A stretch of 58,594 nucleotides of DNA, taken from Gammaproteobacteria bacterium (GTDB lineage Bacteria > Pseudomonadota > Gammaproteobacteria > Nitrosococcales > Methylophagaceae). The notes beneath the pieces are model-generated. The model had not been told where the DNA came from and did not search any database. It saw only the letters and a list, made by a program, of their open reading frames with translations. The position numbers and the translations under genes were made by a program. Positions 54,108 to 58,594 of this stretch are shown in pieces. Location of the stretch: positions 1 to 58,594 of the forward strand of contig JACUUH010000009.1 of the NCBI GenBank assembly GCA_014859375.1, written 5' to 3'. Position 1 is the first letter of the stretch. The number at the start of each line of letters is the position of its first letter.

Positions 54108-54661
54108 ATAAACTGATTACACTCGTTTTAGTTAGTTTGATAGCCAGCGTTTCACCGGTTCAGGCCAATGAAAATATTGAACTTGTTGTGCTTAGATCAG
54201 AGCATAAATTGCTGGTTCAGCAAGATGGTATTACCTTACGTTCGTTTAAGGTGGCGTTAGGCAGTGCCGGCAAAAAAGCTAAATTACAAGCTGGAGATCG
54301 TGCAACGCCATTAGGCGAATATCGTATCAGGATGATGCGAGACAGCGATCGTTTTCATCAATTTCTTCAGATTGATTATCCTAATGTTAGCGATGCGCTA
54401 CGTGCCTTAAAAAATGATTTAATTAGCCGTGAACAATATAACGCCATTTTAGATGCACATATCTACGGTAAAATACCGCCACAAAATACTGCTTTAGGTG
54501 GGGATATTGGTATTCATGGCATTGGTGTTGAAACCAAAGATAAGCTTGAAATTCATCAAATTTCTGATTGGACCCAAGGCTGTATTGCCATGCGAAATGA
54601 TGAAATAGAACAATTAAAACGCTATATTTCCGTTGGTACAAAAATTAAAATTATGCAGTGA
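54104..54661 (+). CDS. L,D-transpeptidase (YkuD domain)
   Basis: A 185-residue exported protein: signal peptide about 1-21 (ending VQANEN), then a YkuD domain with the catalytic motif IHGIGVETK (His) and SDWTQGCIAM (Cys about residue 162). The normal HGC..R ends as QGCIAMRN, as in the ErfK/YafK group. It probably makes peptidoglycan 3-3 links or acts on anchored proteins or LD-carboxy substrates. Overlaps the CBS gene, ending the 50766-54661 run. Confidence 0.9.
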   Translation: MNKLITLVLVSLIASVSPVQANENIELVVLRSEHKLLVQQDGITLRSFKVALGSAGKKAKLQAGDRATPLGEYRIRMMRDSDRFHQFLQIDYPNVSDALRALKNDLISREQYNAILDAHIYGKIPPQNTALGGDIGIHGIGVETKDKLEIHQISDWTQGCIAMRNDEIEQLKRYISVGTKIKIMQ

Positions 54662-54716
54662 CATAGCTTGATTATAATCGGGGTAAACACTAAATTAGTC
54701 ATTAGTCTGACAAAAT

Positions 54717-54745
54717 TACTCGGATATTATCAATTTTGCTAGAAT
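54717..54745 (+). promoter_or_regulatory. Weak candidate promoter for ygiQ
   Basis: TTACTC (54717-54722), 17 bases, and TAGAAT (54740-54745), in the 122-base gap before ygiQ. The ribosome binding site TGAGG (about 54775) precedes ATG 54784. Confidence 0.35.
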
Positions 54746-54783
54746 AGTCACCCTATTACTGATTGATATTCCTTTGAGGCTTT

Positions 54784-56976
54784 ATGCACGCTGCTGTTGA
54801 ACTTTTTTCCTATCGTAAATTTTGGGCACATCGCTTTGGTGTTGCACCACAATTACCTATGTCACGTGAGGAAATGGATGAACTTGGCTGGGATTCATGC
54901 GATGTCATTCTTGTTACGGGCGATGCCTATGTTGATCATCCCAGTTTCGGTATGGCGCTGATCGGGCGTTTGCTGGAATCACAAGGCTTTCGCGTTGGTA
55001 TTATTTCGCAACCAGACTGGAATAATGCCGAAGACTTTAAAAAGTTGGGCAAACCTAATCTATTTTTTGGCGTGACTGGCGGTAATATGGATTCGATGGT
55101 CAATCGCTATACCTCAGATCGTCGTATCAGAAGTAATGATGCCTATACTGCCGACGGTGAAGGTGGTAAACGTCCTGATCGTTGTGTGGTGCCTTATAGC
55201 CAACGTTGTCGCGAAGCGTATAAAGGTGTGCCAATTATCATCGGTGGCATTGAAGCGAGTTTACGCCGAATTGCCCACTATGATTATTGGTCAGAAAAAG
55301 TACGTCGCAGCGTCATCATGGATTCTAAAGCTGACTTATTAGTTTATGGTAATGGCGAACGCCAAGTGGTTGAAATTGCTCACAGACTTGCTCAGGGTGA
55401 AGCGGTTAACGAATTAATTGATATTCGTGGAACAGCCTTTGTAACAAGACATGGTCAACGTCAAGGTTGGTGGGAAAAAGATTCAACCAGTGTTGATACA
55501 CCCGGTAAAGTGAATCCACCGATTGATCCTTATCAAATGCAAACACAAGCAAGTTGTGACACATCAAAAGCTGAAACGGAGCAAAGTAAACAGCAAGATG
55601 ATGTGACGACTAATGTGATCCGTTTTCATAAAGTCATGCCTAAAGATACGTCAAATACGGTGGTAAGACTGCCTGCCTATCAGGATGTGCGTGAAGACAA
55701 TGTGTTATATGCACACACTTCACGAATTCTTCATCTGGAAACGAATCCTGGTAATGCATTGGCATTAGTGCAACAGCATGGCGACCGCGATGTTTGGCTT
55801 AATCCACCACCGATCCCATTAACAACACCTGAAATGGATGCTGTATTTGATTTGCCATACAGTCGTGTGCCACACAAAAGTTATGGCGATAAAACTATTC
55901 CTGCTTATGAAATGATCCGTTTTTCGGTCAATATCATGCGTGGTTGTTTTGGCGGCTGTACCTTCTGTTCAATCACCGAACATGAAGGTCGTATTATTCA
56001 AAGTCGCTCTGAAGACTCGATTATCCGTGAAGTAGAAGCCATTCGAGATACAACCCCGGGCTTTACCGGCGTTATTTCTGATTTGGGCGGTCCAACCGCC
56101 AATATGTATCGTTTAGCGTGCAAGAGCGAAGAAATTGAAGCAAGTTGCCGTCGTTTGTCATGCGTATTTCCGGGGGTATGTAAAAACCTAAATACCGATC
56201 ACACGCCGCTGATTAATTTATACCGACGAGCGCGACAACTGCCCGGTATTAAGAAAATATTAATCGCATCAGGCTTACGTTATGACCTTGCTGTGTTATC
56301 ACCTGACTATGTTAAAGAGTTGGTCACGCACCATGTTGGCGGCTATCTAAAAATAGCACCGGAACATACCGAACAAGGGCCATTAGCCCAAATGATGAAA
56401 CCGGGCATTGGTACCTATGACAAGTTTAAGGCAATGTTCGATAAGTTTTCAAAACAAGCGGGTAAAGAACAGTATTTAATCCCGTATTTTATTGCAGCAC
56501 ATCCCGGTACTACAGATGAGGATATGATGAACTTGGCACTCTGGTTGAAACGTAATGGTTTCAGAGCCGACCAAGTACAAGCTTATTTACCTTCTCCTAT
56601 GTCAGCGGCCGCTGCGATGTATCATTCAGGCAAAAATACGCTACATAAAGTTAAACGCCAAGGGGGTGATATTACCGTACCTAAAGGCATTAAAGTGCGA
56701 CGTTTACACAAAGCATTTTTGCGATACCATGATCCTGAAAACTGGCCAATGTTACGTGAAGCATTACAAAAAATGGGTCGTGCAGATTTAATTGGTAACG
56801 GTAAAAAACATTTAATCCCAAGTTGGCAGCCAGCAGGTACAGGTGAACAAGGCGAGGGTAAACGAGTGAGCCGTAAAGCTGGACAAAAAACATCAGTACC
56901 GACAAAATCATTCCGAACTCAACATGTACGCGCTTCATCAGCTAAAACAAAATCGACCAAGTCCCGTCGTCGATAA
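54784..56976 (+). CDS. ygiQ: YgiQ family radical SAM protein
   Basis: A 730-residue radical SAM enzyme of unknown reaction. The iron-sulphur motif is [10 protein letters not shown] (CxxxCxxC). N-terminal B12-binding-like region ([17 protein letters not shown]), [10 protein letters not shown] and a lysine/arginine-rich tail (from about residue 680) are typical of YgiQ. The insert at about 255-285, rich in Gln/Ser/Asp, is longer than in E. coli. Monocistronic; it converges on nothing but is followed 50 bases later by yceI. Confidence 0.94.
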   Translation: MHAAVELFSYRKFWAHRFGVAPQLPMSREEMDELGWDSCDVILVTGDAYVDHPSFGMALIGRLLESQGFRVGIISQPDWNNAEDFKKLGKPNLFFGVTGGNMDSMVNRYTSDRRIRSNDAYTADGEGGKRPDRCVVPYSQRCREAYKGVPIIIGGIEASLRRIAHYDYWSEKVRRSVIMDSKADLLVYGNGERQVVEIAHRLAQGEAVNELIDIRGTAFVTRHGQRQGWWEKDSTSVDTPGKVNPPIDPYQMQTQASCDTSKAETEQSKQQDDVTTNVIRFHKVMPKDTSNTVVRLPAYQDVREDNVLYAHTSRILHLETNPGNALALVQQHGDRDVWLNPPPIPLTTPEMDAVFDLPYSRVPHKSYGDKTIPAYEMIRFSVNIMRGCFGGCTFCSITEHEGRIIQSRSEDSIIREVEAIRDTTPGFTGVISDLGGPTANMYRLACKSEEIEASCRRLSCVFPGVCKNLNTDHTPLINLYRRARQLPGIKKILIASGLRYDLAVLSPDYVKELVTHHVGGYLKIAPEHTEQGPLAQMMKPGIGTYDKFKAMFDKFSKQAGKEQYLIPYFIAAHPGTTDEDMMNLALWLKRNGFRADQVQAYLPSPMSAAAAMYHSGKNTLHKVKRQGGDITVPKGIKVRRLHKAFLRYHDPENWPMLREALQKMGRADLIGNGKKHLIPSWQPAGTGEQGEGKRVSRKAGQKTSVPTKSFRTQHVRASSAKTKSTKSRRR

Positions 56977-57028
56977 AAAATAGGTGAATTTAGGCTATGT
57001 TTATAAAAATAAAAGCTCAGGAGATAGA

Positions 57029-57604
57029 ATGAAAAAAGTGTTTTGGTCAGGTCTGTTAGCAGGATTTTTTCTATGTTCATCAGCATATGCTGCGGATTAT
57101 GTTATTGATAGTGAAAAAGCCCATGCTTCAATTAGTTTCAAGATCCAACATCTTGGTTATAGTTGGATTAAGGGGCGATTTAATACGTTTACCGGTAATT
57201 TCAGCTACGACCCGCAACAACCACAAAATGCTAAAGTTGAGGTTAACATTGATGTTGCTAGTATCGACACTAACTATGAAAAACGTGACCAACATCTACG
57301 AAGCAGTGATTTTTTAAATACAAACTCATTTCCACAAGCCCATTTTGTTGGTGAATCATTGCAATTACAGGATGATGGTACCTATCTTTTACACGGTGAG
57401 TTTAGCTTGCATGGCGTGACCAATCCATTAACGATAAAAGTCGATAAAGTTGGCGAGGGTAATGATCCTTGGGGAGGTTATCGCGCTGGGTTTGAGGGTG
57501 AGACAGAGTTTACCATTGCAGATTATGGTATGAATGTCACTCGTTTAGGACCAGGTTCACAACAGGTGTATTTAACACTTTCAATTGAAGGTATTCGCCA
57601 ATAA
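57029..57604 (+). CDS. yceI: YceI family periplasmic protein
   Basis: A 191-residue lipocalin-like protein with a signal peptide (about 1-22, cut after AYA) and the family core HASISFKIQHLGYSWIKGRFN, KVEVNIDVASIDTN and HGVTNPL. YceI proteins bind isoprenoid chains such as polyprenyl quinones. I use ATG 57029, which has CAGGAGA upstream and gives a proper signal peptide; an earlier in-frame start adds only charged residues. Confidence 0.93.
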   Translation: MKKVFWSGLLAGFFLCSSAYAADYVIDSEKAHASISFKIQHLGYSWIKGRFNTFTGNFSYDPQQPQNAKVEVNIDVASIDTNYEKRDQHLRSSDFLNTNSFPQAHFVGESLQLQDDGTYLLHGEFSLHGVTNPLTIKVDKVGEGNDPWGGYRAGFEGETEFTIADYGMNVTRLGPGSQQVYLTLSIEGIRQ

Positions 57605-57637
57605 AGTGATTCGGACAAATTTTGTTCAAACATAGAT

Positions 57638-57662
57638 AGTTCGCACCTAGACCGTGCGAACT
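57638..57662. terminator. 9-bp perfect hairpin after yceI
   Basis: AGTTCGCAC (57638-57646) pairs with GTGCGAACT (57654-57662) across a seven-base loop. It lies between the converging yceI and small membrane gene. There is no clear U-tract on either strand, so it may be a weak terminator or a short intergenic palindrome. Confidence 0.5.
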
Positions 57663-57716
57663 GATTCAACATAATGATAAATAAAACAAAATGACAGCTT
57701 GAGAAGTTAACACGTT

Positions 57717-57839
57717 TTATTGGTTATAACTTCCCAACATCAGTAATCCTGCGAGAATTGCAAATGGTGATGTTACAACAACATAGCTTAGTTTAATTAA
57801 TTCACGCACGATATAAATGATATCAATCAAAAGCGACAT
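57717..57839 (-). CDS. Small single-pass membrane protein (40 aa)
   Basis: An open frame of 41 codons between yceI and tsaB. It has a strong ribosome binding site (GGAGA, seven bases before the ATG) and a TATAAT-like -10 further upstream. The product starts MSLLIDIIYIVRELIKLSYV and continues with a hydrophobic stretch (residues 17-36) ending GSYNQ, with two charged residues in the middle of the N-terminal helix. Coding signals are better than chance would give; the family is not recognised. Confidence 0.6.
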   Translation of the reverse strand: MSLLIDIIYIVRELIKLSYVVVTSPFAILAGLLMLGSYNQ

Positions 57840-57868
57840 ATATTTCTCCTCTGCTATCGACTTATTGA

Positions 57869-57876
57869 ATTATAAT
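57869..57876. promoter_or_regulatory. Shared -10 region of divergent promoters
   Basis: ATTATAAT gives TATAAT on both strands. On the minus strand TTAAGC lies 16 bases upstream of the -10, placing the start about 25 bases before the small membrane gene. On the plus strand TATAAT (57871-57876) lies 38 bases before the tsaB ATG, without a clear -35. Confidence 0.5.
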
Positions 57877-57914
57877 GAGCGGCTGTTACAGCTTAATGAT
57901 GCTTTTGTTACTAA

Positions 57915-58594
57915 ATGAATATTCTTGCTTTAGATACATGTACTGAATCTTGTTCGGCTGCCTTATTATTTCAAGGTCAGTTATTTGAGCAATCTGTTAT
58001 GACTCAACGCGGTCATTCAGATCTGATATTGGGGATGATGGATACACTTTTCAAGCAGGCTAAGGCATCACTTGCTGATGTCGATGTGCTTGCATTTGGT
58101 CGTGGACCAGGCTCTTTTACAGGTGTACGGGTTGGCGTAGGAGTGGCTCAAGGCATTGCTTATGCGCGTGAACTGCCTGTTGTTCCTGTGTCAACCTTAG
58201 CGGCTGTAGCTCAAGATGTCGCTAGTTCAAGTCCAACGGATTATATTGCTGTTGCGATCGATGCGCGTATGGGCGAAATCTATTGTGCAAGTTATCAGCT
58301 TATAGATGGGATTGTTCATTTATTGGATCAAGAACGTGTTTGTCCACCAGAACAATTTCATCCCTTTAGTGATGAGCAATGGTTTGGTGTCGGCACAGGC
58401 TGGTCAGAGTATAAAGAACAATTAACTCAGAACTTTTCTGAACATTTAGCTGATACCAGTGGCGAACATTATCCACACGCTATCAATATTATTAGTCTTG
58501 CTCAGCATGATATTGCAGCAGGTAGAACCGTCAGTGCTGAACAGGCTTTACCTGTTTATTTACGTAATAATGTAGCCAAGAAAAAGGCTGAACA
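57915..58594 (+). CDS. tsaB: tRNA threonylcarbamoyladenosine biosynthesis protein TsaB (3' truncated by window)
   Basis: The window ends inside this gene after about 226 codons, near its natural end. It opens NILALDTCTESCSAAL and has GRGPGSFTGVRVGVGVAQG, the TsaB/YeaZ signature. TsaB is a non-catalytic partner of TsaD and TsaE in making t6A at position 37 of ANN-decoding tRNAs. Start ATG 57915; the preceding region is shared with the small divergent gene. Confidence 0.95.
   Translation, partial: MNILALDTCTESCSAALLFQGQLFEQSVMTQRGHSDLILGMMDTLFKQAKASLADVDVLAFGRGPGSFTGVRVGVGVAQGIAYARELPVVPVSTLAAVAQDVASSSPTDYIAVAIDARMGEIYCASYQLIDGIVHLLDQERVCPPEQFHPFSDEQWFGVGTGWSEYKEQLTQNFSEHLADTSGEHYPHAINIISLAQHDIAAGRTVSAEQALPVYLRNNVAKKKAE

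Noticed and set aside
1..58594. CRISPR arrays, tRNA or rRNA genes, prophage or complete IS
   Set aside because: No regularly spaced repeats, no cloverleaf-like segments noticed and no transposase, integrase or structural phage genes.

Overview
The window is a compact, AT-rich chromosomal segment of a free-living Gammaproteobacterium. The evidence is gene order: dedD-cvpA-purF, yceD-rpmF-plsX-fabHDG-acpP-fabF-pabC-mltG-tmk-holB-pilZ-tatD, rpe-gph-trpE and trpGDC, together with Crp, YcgL, YcgN, DbpA, RapA and YgiQ. I cannot name the genus from sequence alone; a low-GC marine lineage is plausible. There are no rRNA or tRNA genes, CRISPR arrays, complete insertion sequences or prophage genes.

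Layout. 1-2431: end of a SPOR-domain gene, cvpA and purF. 2540-13910: fatty-acid and phospholipid initiation genes, then folate (pabC), cell-wall (mltG), DNA replication (tmk, holB), PilZ, TatD and a lipid-anchored SGNH esterase. 13993-14224: a non-autonomous inverted-repeat element (MITE). 14338-17184 (minus): orphan ParA-type ATPase and polyphosphate kinase. 17289-23611: conserved small genes, M18 aminopeptidase, DUF445 protein, PilZ protein, YigZ, DbpA. 23864-33990: RapA, a GH17-GT2 glucan synthase of NdvB type, and an RND efflux pair. 34066-42194: a ten-gene co-directional run. 42268-43032: a truncated eptA ending in a second type of MITE. 43030-44943: ycgL, VOC and OsmC proteins opposite crp. 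44943-45171: a second copy of the first MITE. 45171-50613 (minus): trpC, trpD, trpG, trpE, gph, rpe. 50766-57604: hydrolase, spermidine-synthase-like protein, antiporter, CBS protein, L,D-transpeptidase, YgiQ, YceI. 57717-57839: a previously easy-to-miss 40-residue membrane protein. 57915-end: start of tsaB.

The most interesting region is 34066-42232. A thermostable-hemolysin-family protein, an acyl-AMP ligase-like enzyme, a heme-oxygenase-fold diiron protein and a short-chain dehydrogenase overlap or nearly touch, and look like a small pathway acting on an acyl substrate. They are followed without a real gap by a periplasmic TPR protein, a QseB/PmrA-type two-component system, a cupredoxin-like protein, an FTR1 iron permease and an outer-membrane-like protein. 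Matching candidate control sites (TTAAG-N6-TTAAG, then ten bases, then a -10-like hexamer) lie in front of the first gene and in front of the eptA remnant. My reading is that the regulator encoded in the run controls it, and that the FTR1 module supplies iron to the diiron enzyme; this is inference.

A second theme is MITEs at convergent gene ends: the ends of two elements coincide with the stop codons of crp/trpC and of the eptA remnant/ycgL.
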